Positions 8,845 to 17,333 of a stretch of 64,000 nucleotides of DNA are shown here, one piece after another. The first letter of the stretch is position 1. Each line of letters starts with the position of its first letter. This stretch comes from Frankia alni ACN14a. GTDB lineage: Bacteria; Actinomycetota; Actinomycetes; Frankiales; Frankiaceae. The position numbers and the translations under genes are program-made. The stretch covers positions 3,094,962 through 3,158,961 of the forward strand of contig NC_008278.1 in NCBI RefSeq assembly GCF_000058485.1. The letters run 5' to 3'. Below the pieces are notes generated by a model. It ran no database searches, was not told where the DNA came from, and was given only the letters and a program-made list of their open reading frames with translations.

Positions 8845-9206
8845 GCCGCCGCGAGGCCCGGCCGCCGGACCCCCTCGGTTCGCACCGCCGGTTGGTTCCG
8901 CGCTGCGTACGGTCTGCGCTGCTTCTCGCGCGGCCGGTCCGCTTCTCGCGCGGGCCGGTCCGCACTGCCGCTCTGTCTGGGCTGCCAGCCGCTCTGGGCC
9001 GCCTGGCTACCTGGTCTGTGCTGCCTGTGGGGCCGCCTCCATGGGGCACGGCTCCACGGGGCACGGCTCCACGGGGCTCGGCTCCACGGGGCTGTGGGCC
9101 CGCGGCCGCACGCCGGCCCGCGCCGTCCACGGCGGCGCGGACGGGCCTTCGGACCCTGCTCCGGCCGGCCCCGTGGTCGGCGGGCGTCGTCCTGGTCAGG
9201 GGGTCG
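8845..9206. other. Non-coding stretch with short tandem repeats
   Basis: No gene is supported between trmI and the ferredoxin stop. It holds a ~22-nt duplication (GCTTCTCGCGCGGCCGGTCC, 8931-8975) and four copies of a 15-nt unit (CTCCACGGGGCACGG, 9037-9095). The region lies between convergent genes, where such repeats could act in termination. Confidence 0.6.
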
Positions 9207-9527
9207 TCAGCTCAGGGGGCCGCCGGCCTCGAGGGTGCCGTCCGGGCGTTCCACGTAGATGCACGTCCCCGGACACTCGTCGGCCGCGTCGACGACCGCG
9301 TCCACGACCGGGAGGGGGACGGGCACGTACGCTCCGTCGGTCGTCTGGAGCTCACCGGCGTCGTCCTTGACGTAGGCGAGCCCGTCGACGTCGAACTCGA
9401 AGACGCTGGGGGCGAGCTGGACGCACAGACCGTCGCCGGTGCAGGCGTTCTGGTCGACCCGCACGCGCAGGCCCGCCGAAACGCCCGGCTTCGCTGGAGT
9501 TGCCACAGGGCTCCGATCTTCTGTCAC
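9207..9527 (-). CDS. Ferredoxin, [3Fe-4S]-type, CxxD motif
   Basis: 106 aa from GTG at 9527; an ATG one codon upstream (9530) is the alternative. I prefer the GTG because the hexamer TACGGT (9539-9534, minus) ends exactly 6 nt before it, matching the leaderless pattern of this window. Cluster ligands: CTGDGLC, then CPGTC near the C-terminus. The second position of the usual Cx2Cx2C motif is Asp, as in single-cluster ferredoxins that serve P450s or other oxidoreductases. A ~20-residue insertion separates the two cysteine segments. It is divergent from arc; its redox partner is not evident. Confidence 0.85.
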   Translation of the reverse strand: MTEDRSPVATPAKPGVSAGLRVRVDQNACTGDGLCVQLAPSVFEFDVDGLAYVKDDAGELQTTDGAYVPVPLPVVDAVVDAADECPGTCIYVERPDGTLEAGGPLS

Positions 9528-9534
9528 CATGGCA

Positions 9535-9554
9535 CCGTAACCCGCTGTTTACGG
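9535..9554. promoter_or_regulatory. Inverted repeat in ferredoxin/arc divergent promoter
   Basis: CCGTAA and TTACGG arms are separated by 8 nt. They overlap the proposed -10 element of the ferredoxin gene, so a regulator could bind here. No protein can be assigned. Confidence 0.35.
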
Positions 9555-9605
9555 CAAAGCCGGGTCGTCCTTGCGTGACCGGCCTGCCAGCGGCGGTCAC
9601 AACGG

Positions 9606-9611
9606 TAGTGT
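9606..9611 (+). promoter_or_regulatory. -10 hexamer for arc
   Basis: TAGTGT lies 38 nt before the GTG at 9650. Unlike its neighbours, arc then has a leader with a purine-rich site (GGGGGAGGTGGAGG) just before the start. A GTGACC/GGTCAC inverted repeat sits immediately upstream (9575-9600). Confidence 0.45.
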
Positions 9612-9649
9612 GGGTGCGTCCCGGTCAGCACGGGGGAGGTGGAGGCGCA

Positions 9650-11455
9650 GTGTCCGGTCCCCGTTCGGGCTCTGGCTCCGGTGGGAGCACGGGTCGTCCA
9701 GGTGATGCCGAATCACGGCGGTCGGCGTACGAGAAGGAAGCACACGAGCTCACGACGCAGGTCGCCTTCCTGGAAGAGGAAGTGGCCATGCTGCGGCGTA
9801 GGTTGTCCGAATCGCCCAGGCAGGTCAGGGTGCTGGAGGAACGCCTCGCGGAGGTTCAGGCCGAGCTGTCGTCCGCCACGGGACAGAACGACAGACTCGT
9901 CGCCACCCTCCGGGAGGCGCGCGACCAGATCGTCACCCTGAAGGAGGAGGTCGACAGACTCGCGCAGCCGCCCAGCGGCTACGGGATCTTCGTCTCCCGA
10001 TATGACGACGGCACCGTCGACGTGTTCACTCAGGGCAGAAAGCTCCGAGTGACCGTGTCGCCGAGTGTCGACGTCGGCTCGCTCTCGCCCGGCCAGGAGG
10101 TCATGCTCAACGAGGCCCTCAACGTGGTCGAGGCTCGCTCCTTCGAGCGACAGGGTGAGATCGTCCTGCTCAAGGAAGTCCTCGAAAGCGGTGACCGAGC
10201 ACTGGTGATCGGTCACACCGACGAGGAGCGGGTGGTCATGCTGGCCCAACCGCTGCTCGACGGTCCGATCCGCGCGGGGGACTCGTTGTTGATCGAGCCC
10301 CGCTCCGGGTACGCCTTCGAGCGAGTCCCGAAGTCCGAGGTCGAGGAGCTCGTCCTCGAAGAGGTCCCGGACATCGGGTACGAGCAGATCGGCGGGCTGA
10401 AGAGCCAGATCGAGTCGATCCGCGACTCGGTGGAGCTGCCGTTCCTGTACAAGGACCTGTACCGGGAGCATCAGCTCAAGCCGCCGAAGGGTGTGCTGCT
10501 CTACGGCCCACCCGGCTGCGGCAAGACGCTGATCGCGAAGGCGGTCGCGAACTCGTTGGCCAAGAAGGTCGAGGCGATCACCGGCCAGGGCAACGGCCGC
10601 GCCTTCTTCCTCAACATCAAGGGCCCCGAGCTGCTCAACAAGTTCGTCGGCGAGACCGAGCGGCAGATCCGGCTGGTGTTCCAGCGGGCGCGCGAGAAGG
10701 CGTCCGAGGGAATGCCGGTGATCGTGTTCTTCGACGAGATGGACTCGATCTTCCGGACCCGCGGCTCGGGTGTGTCCTCGGACGTGGAGAACACGATCGT
10801 TCCGCAGTTGCTCAGCGAGATCGACGGCGTCGAGCAGCTCGAGAACGTGATCGTGATCGGCGCGTCCAACCGTGAGGACATGATCGACCCGGCGATCCTG
10901 CGGCCGGGACGGCTCGACGTCAAGATCAAGGTGGAGCGGCCCGACGCCGAAGCGGCCCGCGACATCTTCGCCAAGTACGTCGTGCCCAGCCTGCCGCTCT
11001 ACCCGGAGGACCTCGCCGAGTTCGACGGCAACCGGGAGGCCACGGTCGCCGCGATGATCCAGCGCGTCGTCGAGCGGATGTACGCGGAGAGCGAGGAGAA
11101 CCGCTTCCTCGAGGTGACCTACGCCAACGGTGACAAGGAGGTCCTGTACTTCAAGGACTTCAACTCGGGCGCGATGATCGAGAACATCGTCGCCCGCGCC
11201 AAGAAGATGGCGGTCAAGGCGCACATCGAGGGCGGCCTCAAGGGTCTGCGCATGCAGTACCTGCTCGCCGCGTGCCTGGACGAGTTCAAGGAGAACGAGG
11301 ACCTGCCGAACACGACCAACCCGGACGACTGGGCCCGGATCTCCGGCAAGAAGGGCGAGCGGATCGTCTACATCCGCACGCTCGTCACCGGAACGAAGGG
11401 CACCGAGGCCGGACGCTCCATCGACACCATCGCGAACACCGGCCAGTACCTGTAA
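9650..11455 (+). CDS. arc: Proteasome-associated AAA ATPase ARC/Mpa
   Basis: 601 aa from GTG at 9650, preceded by GGAGGTGGAGG. Residues ~24-100 form the coiled coil that captures Pup, followed by two OB domains (~105-245). The AAA module has Walker A GPPGCGKT at 286-293, a Walker B FFDEMDS near 361 and an arginine-rich second region. The C-terminus is GQYL, the penultimate-Tyr tail that docks into the alpha ring of the 20S core and opens its gate. It would unfold pupylated substrates and thread them into the PrcBA chamber encoded downstream. Length and every domain agree with mycobacterial Mpa and Rhodococcus ARC. Confidence 0.97.
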   Translation: MSGPRSGSGSGGSTGRPGDAESRRSAYEKEAHELTTQVAFLEEEVAMLRRRLSESPRQVRVLEERLAEVQAELSSATGQNDRLVATLREARDQIVTLKEEVDRLAQPPSGYGIFVSRYDDGTVDVFTQGRKLRVTVSPSVDVGSLSPGQEVMLNEALNVVEARSFERQGEIVLLKEVLESGDRALVIGHTDEERVVMLAQPLLDGPIRAGDSLLIEPRSGYAFERVPKSEVEELVLEEVPDIGYEQIGGLKSQIESIRDSVELPFLYKDLYREHQLKPPKGVLLYGPPGCGKTLIAKAVANSLAKKVEAITGQGNGRAFFLNIKGPELLNKFVGETERQIRLVFQRAREKASEGMPVIVFFDEMDSIFRTRGSGVSSDVENTIVPQLLSEIDGVEQLENVIVIGASNREDMIDPAILRPGRLDVKIKVERPDAEAARDIFAKYVVPSLPLYPEDLAEFDGNREATVAAMIQRVVERMYAESEENRFLEVTYANGDKEVLYFKDFNSGAMIENIVARAKKMAVKAHIEGGLKGLRMQYLLAACLDEFKENEDLPNTTNPDDWARISGKKGERIVYIRTLVTGTKGTEAGRSIDTIANTGQYL

Positions 11456-11480
11456 CGGCCGGCGTAACACCACCGCAGTT

Positions 11481-11515
11481 CCGTCGCGGTCGCGCTGTCC
11501 AGGCGACCGCGACGG
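11481..11515. terminator. Perfect 13-bp hairpin after arc
   Basis: Arms 11481-11493 and 11503-11515 are exact complements around a 9-nt loop, 26 nt after the arc stop. There is no U tract, as is common for terminators in high-GC actinomycetes. Confidence 0.6.
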
Positions 11516-11531
11516 GAGGCGGCACGCTTCG

Positions 11532-11574
11532 TACCGCGGCGCTCGGGACCGAGGAGGTCCCGAGCGCCGCGGTA
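11532..11574. terminator. Perfect 19-bp hairpin between arc and dop
   Basis: Arms 11532-11550 and 11556-11574 are fully complementary with a GAGGA loop. It follows the 13-bp hairpin by 16 nt, giving a tandem pair. It is the strongest stem found in the window. It probably separates arc transcription from dop. Confidence 0.7.
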
Positions 11575-11930
11575 TGTGCGCGGCGAAGGCACGGCCCGCA
11601 CGGCCCGCCTGGCCCGGCCCTGCCGGGCCCTCGGGCCGGCCCTGCCCGGGCCACGGGCCGGCCCGTTCGGACCGGCCCGTCCGTGCGGGCCCTGCAGCCC
11701 ACCACGAGGGCTTTCGCGAGGGCGGCCGCCACCTGCGTGGCCGCCTCCGCGGGTCGGTCGCGCCGCGATCCCGTCCCGGCTCAGGGTGCCCCCGATCGGG
11801 GGATCCCCGGTTTCGGGAGGGTCCGGTGAGGGGCCATTCGCGCCGATCCGCATCGGGCGGAACGGGTCCGTGCGCACCGCCCAGAACAAACAAGGCGGAC
11901 GTCCGACCAACCGACCGCCCGCGCAGCACC
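11575..11930. other. Non-coding stretch before dop
   Basis: This stretch holds only GC-rich repeats of the CGGCCC/GGGCCG kind (11590-11700) and no convincing coding segment. Longer open frames here lack family features and run into dop out of context. The dop promoter lies at its end. Confidence 0.5.
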
Positions 11931-11936
11931 TACGCT
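11931..11936 (+). promoter_or_regulatory. -10 hexamer for dop (leaderless)
   Basis: TACGCT ends 6 nt before the GTG at 11943 and no Shine-Dalgarno is present. Confidence 0.6.
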
Positions 11937-11942
11937 TGCAGA

Positions 11943-13460
11943 GTGAGCGCGCGCCGGATCATGGGAATCGAGACCGAGTACGGGGTGTCGGTGCCCGGTC
12001 AGCCGAACACCAACCAGATGTTGGCCTCGTCGTTGGTGGTGAACTCCTATGCCAACAGAACGTCGTCCTCGGGCAGCCGTGCCCGGTGGGACTTCGAGGA
12101 GGAGTCGCCACTGCGGGACGCGCGAGGCTTCGAGCTCCCCCGGGAGCCCGCGGTCGACCCGAGCGCGCCGGCCAACGAGGACGACCTGGGCCTCGCCAAC
12201 GTCATCCTGACCAACGGGGCGCGGCTCTACGTCGATCACGCCCATCCGGAGTTCTCCTCGCCCGAGGTCACCAACCCGCGCGACGTCGTGCTGTGGGACA
12301 AGGCCGGTGAACGGGTGATGGCGGAGGCGGCGCGGCGCGCCCTGACGGTGCCCGGCGCCAAGCCCGTGAACCTGTACAAGAACAACACCGACAACAAGGG
12401 CGTCTCCTACGGCTGCCACGAGAACTACCTCATGGCCCGCTCGACGCCGTTCGGGGAGATCGTCCGCAACCTCACCCCGTTCTTCGTCTCCCGCCAGGTC
12501 GTCTGCGGTGCCGGTCGGGTCGGCCTCGGCGTGGACAGCCGGGAGGCCGGCTTCCAGATCAGCCAGCGGGCGGACTTCTTCGAGGTCGAGGTGGGCCTCG
12601 AGACGACGCTGAAGCGCCCGATCATCAACACCCGCGACGAGCCGCACGCCGACCCGGAGAAGTACCGCCGGCTGCACGTCATCATCGGCGACGCGAACAT
12701 GAGCGAGGTCGCCACCTACCTGAAGGTGGGGACGACGTCGCTGGTTCTCGCCATGATCGAGGACGGCTGGTTCAGCGTCGACCTGTCCGTGGACGGTCCG
12801 GTGGCCGCGCTGCGGGCGATCTCGCACGACCCCTCGCTCAAGCATCTCGTCACGTTGCGCGACGGTCGGAAGATGACCGCCGTGCAGCTGCAGATGGAGT
12901 ACTTCGAGCAGGCCCGCAAGTACGTGGAGAACCGGTTCGGCTCGGACGTCGACCCGCAGACCGCCGACGTCCTCTCCCGGTGGGAGTCGGTCCTCGGCCG
13001 CCTCGAGGTCGACCCGATGAGCTGCGCCCGGGAACTCGACTGGGTCGCCAAGCTGTCGATCCTGGAGGGGTACCGCTCGCGCGACGCCCTGGCCTGGGAC
13101 TCGCCCCGCCTGGAACTCGTCGACCTGCAGTACCACGACGTCCGGCCGGACAAGGGCCTGTACAACCGCCTCGTCGAGCGCGGCCGGTTCGATCTGGTCG
13201 TCAGCGAGGACGAGGTCACCAGGGCGATGACGGAGCCGCCAGAGGACACCCGGGCGTTCTTCCGGGGGCGCTGCCTCGCCCGCTACCCGCAGCAGGTCGC
13301 CGCGGCGTCGTGGGACTCGGTGATCTTCGACATCGGCCGGGACTCCCTGCAGCGGGTGCCGACCCTGGAGCCGTTGCGGGGGACGAGGGCGCACGTGGGC
13401 GAGCTGCTCGACCGGTGCGCCACCGCCGCGGATCTCGTCGACGCGCTGGCCGGCCGCTGA
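11943..13460 (+). CDS. dop: Dop, depupylase/deamidase of Pup
   Basis: 505 aa from GTG at 11943; the leaderless -10 supports it over the ATG six codons later. The glutamine-synthetase-like fold is recognisable from [20 protein letters not shown] (catalytic Asp98 in this numbering), [18 protein letters not shown] and [10 protein letters not shown]. An insertion of about 40 residues between the first two motifs (the Dop loop region, ~35-80) separates it from PafA. In actinobacteria Dop hydrolyses the isopeptide bond between Pup and target lysines and, where Pup ends in Gln, deamidates it. Here Pup already ends in Glu, so depupylation is its needed activity. pup follows 189 nt downstream. Confidence 0.96.
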   Translation: MSARRIMGIETEYGVSVPGQPNTNQMLASSLVVNSYANRTSSSGSRARWDFEEESPLRDARGFELPREPAVDPSAPANEDDLGLANVILTNGARLYVDHAHPEFSSPEVTNPRDVVLWDKAGERVMAEAARRALTVPGAKPVNLYKNNTDNKGVSYGCHENYLMARSTPFGEIVRNLTPFFVSRQVVCGAGRVGLGVDSREAGFQISQRADFFEVEVGLETTLKRPIINTRDEPHADPEKYRRLHVIIGDANMSEVATYLKVGTTSLVLAMIEDGWFSVDLSVDGPVAALRAISHDPSLKHLVTLRDGRKMTAVQLQMEYFEQARKYVENRFGSDVDPQTADVLSRWESVLGRLEVDPMSCARELDWVAKLSILEGYRSRDALAWDSPRLELVDLQYHDVRPDKGLYNRLVERGRFDLVVSEDEVTRAMTEPPEDTRAFFRGRCLARYPQQVAAASWDSVIFDIGRDSLQRVPTLEPLRGTRAHVGELLDRCATAADLVDALAGR

Positions 13461-13616
13461 GGAGGCCGCAGGCCCCCTTCCTCGCCCGTCGCCGCGCCGG
13501 GCCGCCCCCGGCTGACCTGCGGGCGTTGCGCCCTGGGCGGACGTCGCGACGAGACGGTCAGTTCGTGATGGAGTGGACCTCTCACCGATCCGACTGATGG
13601 TGTCGGTGGGGCGGGA

Positions 13617-13622
13617 TAGTGT
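13617..13622 (+). promoter_or_regulatory. -10 hexamer for pup
   Basis: TAGTGT lies 27 nt before the pup ATG, leaving a short leader that carries AAGGAGG (13638-13644) five nt before the start. pup is thus leadered, with the strongest ribosome binding site in the proteasome region, fitting a highly made small protein. Confidence 0.55.
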
Positions 13623-13649
13623 CGCGCCAGGCGATCGAAGGAGGGCTTC

Positions 13650-13868
13650 ATGGCCACCAGGGACAGCGGCGGCGGGCAGCAGCACACCAACCGGCATGCC
13701 GACGAGGTCGAGGAGGTCGCCGCCGAGGGCAACGACGCCAGCGACCTCAAGGAGCGGCACGAGAAGCTGTCCGAGGACGTCGACTCGCTCCTCGACGAGA
13801 TCGACGACGTCCTCGAGGAGAACGCCGAGGAGTTCGTCAAGGGCTACGTCCAGAAGGGCGGCGAGTGA
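13650..13868 (+). CDS. pup: Prokaryotic ubiquitin-like protein Pup
   Basis: 72 aa, acidic, with predicted helices about 30-60 that pair with the ARC coiled coil. The C-terminus reads VKGYVQKGGE. The terminal Glu is the residue that PafA links to target lysines through its side chain. Mycobacterial Pup is made with Gln and needs Dop deamidation, whereas this version is conjugation-ready. A start at MATRDSGGGQQH is fixed by the AAGGAGG site just before it. It lies between dop and the core subunit genes, the canonical order. Confidence 0.97.
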   Translation: MATRDSGGGQQHTNRHADEVEEVAAEGNDASDLKERHEKLSEDVDSLLDEIDDVLEENAEEFVKGYVQKGGE

Positions 13869-14011
13869 CCGCGCGGCGTCGGCGGGGCTGAGCCCGCACC
13901 GCGCACCGGCTCCGGGCGCGCTCGGGGCACCGGAAGGTGCCTCTCGATCGTGGCGGTCGTCCTGTGTCGCCTGACCGCCGCCGGCCGGGTCGCCCGCCCG
14001 CGCCCCGTGTG

Positions 14012-14039
14012 TCGCCCGCCGGGTTCCACCGGCGGGCGA
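14012..14039. terminator. Hairpin after pup
   Basis: An 11-bp perfect stem (14012-14022 with 14029-14039) has a 6-nt loop, about 145 nt beyond the pup stop. The rest of 13869-14351 shows no gene. It could end the pup transcript before the prcBA promoter. Confidence 0.5.
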
Positions 14040-14351
14040 GGCCGGGGCGTGGAGGGTTGCCGGGCGCCGGAACCACGGTGTCGGCCTCCGTTGCGCCGCG
14101 ACGCCGCGGTCCGCGGCGTGCGGATCGCCGCTGGTCGCGTCGGCGGCCGGCCGGGTGTGCCCGGACGGCCTGATCCGGCCCGGGGCGCGCCGCGGGGTGC
14201 GGCCGGGTGTCGCGGCCGGGTCGGCCGGGTGCCCGCGGACGGTCCGCGCGGGGTGGATGTGCGGTCGGTGCGGGAGCGGGCTGCGCGCCCGGATCGCCGG
14301 TCGGTCGCCGAGCCGGTCGCCCTGGCCGACCGCACCAGGTGGCCATGGCCC

Positions 14352-14357
14352 TATGTT
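14352..14357 (+). promoter_or_regulatory. -10 hexamer before the prcB leader ORF
   Basis: TATGTT ends 6 nt before an ATG at 14364, the same geometry as the leaderless promoters of dop and helY. It would drive the short ORF and prcBA together. Confidence 0.5.
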
Positions 14358-14363
14358 GTGCTC

Positions 14364-14489
14364 ATGCGCACGTCGCCCGCGGTTCCCGGAGACGACCGGG
14401 ACGCCGCGGACCGTGTGACCGTCTATCGGAAGGGGGATGCGTGGCTGATCCAATGGGTGGCGCCGGGCGCCTACCGGCTGTGTTCATGA
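14364..14489 (+). CDS. Candidate 41-aa protein coupled to prcB
   Basis: A 41-codon frame begins 6 nt after TATGTT and ends in a TGA that shares bases with the prcB ATG (ATGA). The product starts [17 protein letters not shown] and continues with an amphipathic, strand-like part, [18 protein letters not shown]. Promoter spacing and stop/start overlap suggest it is translated and couples ribosomes into prcB. I do not recognise a family. The alternative is that prcB starts further upstream in its own frame with an extended propeptide, but no start there has a ribosome binding site. Confidence 0.45.
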   Translation: MRTSPAVPGDDRDAADRVTVYRKGDAWLIQWVAPGAYRLCS

Positions 14490-15265
14490 CACCGGGAACG
14501 TCGTCGTTCACCGATTTCCTGTCGCAGTCGGCGCCGCACCTGCTGCCGGGGGCCCGGGGTGGCCTGCCGGGGCCGGTCACCGAGGTGGCGCACGGCACGA
14601 CGATCGTGGCGGTGACGTTCCCCGGTGGTGTGATCATGGCCGGTGACCGCCGGGCGACGCAGGGGCACATGATCGCCCAGCGGGACGTCGAGAAGGTGCA
14701 CCACGCCGATGACTTCTCCTGCGTGGGCTACGCCGGCACGGCCGGGGTTGGCGCCGAGCTGATCCGGCTGTTCCAGGTGGAGCTGGAGCACTACGAGAAG
14801 ATCGAGGGCGCGACCCTGAGCCTGGACGCCAAGGCCAACCGGCTGGCGGCCATGGTCAAGGGGAACCTCCCGATGGCCCTGCAGGGCCTCGCCGTCGTGC
14901 CCCTGTTCGCCGGCTACGACCCGGACCTGGACAAGGGCCGGATCTTCTCCTACGACATCGCCGCGGCGAAGTCCGAGGAGCGTACCTACGAGTCCATCGG
15001 TTCCGGCTCGGTGTTCGCGAAGGGCTCGCTGAAGAAGCGCTTCCGCGTCGACCTGACCCAGGACGACGCGGTGCGGATCGCCGTCGAGGCCCTCTACGAC
15101 GCCGCCGACGACGACTCGGCCACCGGTGGCCCGGACACGATCCGCAAGCTGTACCCGATCGTCGCGTCGGTCACGTCCGACGGGTACCGCCGCTACGGCG
15201 ACGACGAGGTAGAACCCGTGGTGACCGCCATCATCGCGGACCGTTCCACGAGCGCGGGAGGCTGA
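14486..15265 (+). CDS. prcB: 20S proteasome beta subunit
   Basis: 259 aa from ATG at 14486. A 37-residue propeptide ends in AHG, and autocleavage exposes Thr38 (TTIVAV), the N-terminal nucleophile of the mature subunit. Downstream, GDRRATQG, the lysine region and SGSVFAKG match actinobacterial PrcB. It forms the two inner heptameric rings that degrade pupylated proteins delivered by ARC. It is coupled to the small ORF before it and to prcA after it: the stop is one base from the prcA GTG. Confidence 0.97.
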   Translation: MTPGTSSFTDFLSQSAPHLLPGARGGLPGPVTEVAHGTTIVAVTFPGGVIMAGDRRATQGHMIAQRDVEKVHHADDFSCVGYAGTAGVGAELIRLFQVELEHYEKIEGATLSLDAKANRLAAMVKGNLPMALQGLAVVPLFAGYDPDLDKGRIFSYDIAAAKSEERTYESIGSGSVFAKGSLKKRFRVDLTQDDAVRIAVEALYDAADDDSATGGPDTIRKLYPIVASVTSDGYRRYGDDEVEPVVTAIIADRSTSAGG

Positions 15266-15266
15266 C

Positions 15267-15992
15267 GTGACCATGCCGTTCGGATACGCGAGCCCCGAAC
15301 AGCAGGTCCGCGACAAGTCCGAGTACGCGCGCAAGGGCATCGCGCGCGGGCGCAGCGTCGTCGTCATCACCTACGCGGACGGGATCCTGTTCGTCGCCGA
15401 GAACCCCTCGGCGACCCTGCACAAGATCAGCGAGATCTACGACCGCATCGCGTTCGCCGCCGTGGGCAAGTACAACGAGTTTGAGAACCTGCGCACGGCC
15501 GGCATCCGTCTGATGGACTCCCGCGGCTACATGTACGACCGGCGCGACGTGACCAGCCGGGCCCTCGCCAACGCCTACGCGCAGACCCTCGGGGCGATCT
15601 TCACCGAGAGCGTGAAGCCCTACGAGGTCGAGATCGTGGTGGCCGAGGTCGGTCCCACCACCGACGACGACCAGATCTACAAGCTGACGTTCGACGGGTC
15701 GATCGCCGACGAGCGGGGGTTCGTCGCGATCGGCGGCGCCTCCGACCAGGTCACGACCTCGCTGAAGGAGCACCACCGGGACGGCCAGCCCCTCGCCGAC
15801 GCCCTGCGGGTCGCGGTCCAGGCGCTGACCGTCAGCGTCCCGCCGGGGCTGCCGCAGAACGGCGAGCGGGTGCTCACCGCGGCCAACCTGGAGGTCGGGA
15901 TGCTCGACCGGACCCGTGCCCGGCGCCAGTTCAAGCGGATCGCCGGTCCCGCCCTGGCCGAGCTGCTCGCCCAGACCGCCACCTCGTCCTGA
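15267..15992 (+). CDS. prcA: 20S proteasome alpha subunit
   Basis: 241 aa from GTG at 15267; GGGAGG at the end of prcB serves as its ribosome binding site. The N-terminal segment [20 protein letters not shown] is the alpha-type gate and H0 helix. The body ([20 protein letters not shown], ending in the fifth strand region) lacks the active-site Thr, as expected. Alpha rings cap the beta rings and receive the C-terminal GQYL tails of ARC. Length and order (beta before alpha) are standard for Actinobacteria. Confidence 0.97.
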   Translation: MTMPFGYASPEQQVRDKSEYARKGIARGRSVVVITYADGILFVAENPSATLHKISEIYDRIAFAAVGKYNEFENLRTAGIRLMDSRGYMYDRRDVTSRALANAYAQTLGAIFTESVKPYEVEIVVAEVGPTTDDDQIYKLTFDGSIADERGFVAIGGASDQVTTSLKEHHRDGQPLADALRVAVQALTVSVPPGLPQNGERVLTAANLEVGMLDRTRARRQFKRIAGPALAELLAQTATSS

Positions 15993-16012
15993 CCGCCCGC
16001 TTCTGACCGACC

Positions 16013-16092
16013 GGATCTTCTTGGCCGACAGGCTCCTCTTGGCCGATCGGTTCCTTGATCGACCGCTTCTGATCGACCGCCTCTGATCGACA
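16013..16092. repeat. Short GATCGACCG-type tandem repeats after prcA
   Basis: Degenerate units appear in two series: TTCTTGGCCGACAGGCTCC-like, then CTTCTGATCGACCGC-like. They fill the space between the prcA stop and the terminator hairpin. No coding sense. Confidence 0.5.
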
Positions 16093-16095
16093 GAG

Positions 16096-16141
16096 CCGGC
16101 CGGTCCGGTCAGGGCCCCAGGGCGACTGCCGGACCGGCCGG
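16096..16141. terminator. 13-bp perfect hairpin between convergent prcA and hydrolase
   Basis: CCGGCCGGTCCGG (16096-16108) pairs exactly with 16129-16141 around a 20-nt loop. Its place between converging genes suggests a bidirectional terminator. Confidence 0.65.
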
Positions 16142-16146
16142 GCGGC

Positions 16147-16932
16147 TCAGCGCGGGCGGACGTGCTCGTCGAGGAAGGCGAGCGCGCGGGACCAGGCGTC
16201 CGCGGCGGCGACCGGGCGGTACACCGCCTCCCGGTCGTCGCTGTGGAAGGCGTGTCCCGCGTCCGGGTAGCTGACGAGTTCCGTCGGCGCGCCGCTGCGG
16301 GCGGCCGCGGCCCGCAGCGCGGCGATCTCGTCCGCGCTGATCAGAGCGTCCTGCTCGCCGTAGAGGCCGAGCCACGGCACGCGCAGCGCCGGGGCCGCCT
16401 CGACCAGCGGCGGCACGCCCGGCCAGTACGGCGTGCTCACCCCGCCGCCGTAGAACGACACCGCCGCGGCCAGCGGGTGGCGGGTGGCGGTGTGCAGCGC
16501 CACGGTGCCGCCCATGCAGAACCCGACGATCGCGCTCTGCCCGGCGTCGAAGCCGGAGTCGGCGAGATGGGTGAGCGCCGCGTCGACGTCGGCGTCGATG
16601 CCCGTCCCCGTCAGCGTCTCCATCGCCGGGACCGCCCCCGGCCAGCCGCCGGCCGGGTCGACCTCGTCGAAGCCGTCCCGGTGGTAGAGGTGCGGCGCCA
16701 CGGTCAGCCAGCCGGCCCCCGCCAACCGGTCGCACACGGAGACCAGGTACGGCGTGATGCCGCGGGCGTCCTGGACGACGACGACGCCACCGCGGGGCGG
16801 GTCGTCCGCCGCGGGGGCCACGATCGTCAGCGGGACGGAGTCCCGCCGGGTGACCTCCGCCCGCAGGTGGCTCTTCAGGGTGCCGTTGCGGTGGGACTGG
16901 CTGGACGTCGCATCGTTCGTTCCGGTTGTCAT
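16147..16932 (-). CDS. Dienelactone hydrolase family protein
   Basis: 261 aa from ATG at 16932. The GGAAGG site is 9 nt upstream of this codon but touches the ATG three codons earlier (16941), so the later start is preferred. The alpha/beta hydrolase fold has Cys139 in GFCMGG as nucleophile, Asp195 in GEQDA and His227 in DAGHAFH, the triad of dienelactone hydrolases. In beta-ketoadipate-type pathways these open lactone rings, but many genomic members act on other esters. No aromatic pathway genes are adjacent, so the substrate is unknown. It is probably transcribed alone. Confidence 0.88.
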   Translation of the reverse strand: MTTGTNDATSSQSHRNGTLKSHLRAEVTRRDSVPLTIVAPAADDPPRGGVVVVQDARGITPYLVSVCDRLAGAGWLTVAPHLYHRDGFDEVDPAGGWPGAVPAMETLTGTGIDADVDAALTHLADSGFDAGQSAIVGFCMGGTVALHTATRHPLAAAVSFYGGGVSTPYWPGVPPLVEAAPALRVPWLGLYGEQDALISADEIAALRAAAARSGAPTELVSYPDAGHAFHSDDREAVYRPVAAADAWSRALAFLDEHVRPR

Positions 16933-17230
16933 GGCGGCCATCCTTCCCCGTCGCAGCCGTCGTGACCGCATGGCCTGCGTCGGACATGCCACCGTCGCGG
17001 CCCTGGCGTGTGGGCGCCTCACGTCGACCCCCGTGTGGCGGCCCACCGCAGTGCCCCCGGCCTGCCCGCCGGGGCCGCCGGAGGGCGCCGGGAACCGCCG
17101 GGTGACGACGGATTCCGTCGCGAAACGCCGTGCCGCGACACGCCGCCGGACGGGCCGCGACACCGTGAAGGCGGCACGCTACTCCCCGTAGCGTCCCGGC
17201 GGGCTCCGCCGGACGGAGGGGAGGATGCGG
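16933..17230. other. Divergent intergenic region
   Basis: No gene is supported here. At its right end GGAGGGGAGG (17215-17224) precedes a GTG at 17231 that opens a 36-codon frame ending at 17340 with a stop overlapping a GTG of the membrane protein gene. Confidence 0.4.
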
Positions 17231-17333
17231 TGAGCAGACCGCTGCCGAACAGGACGGCGAGTGCGCGCACGACGGCGGACTCGCGGGGCACGGCGGGCGC
17301 GGCGCGGGCCGGCGTGACCGGGACAGCGGTCCC

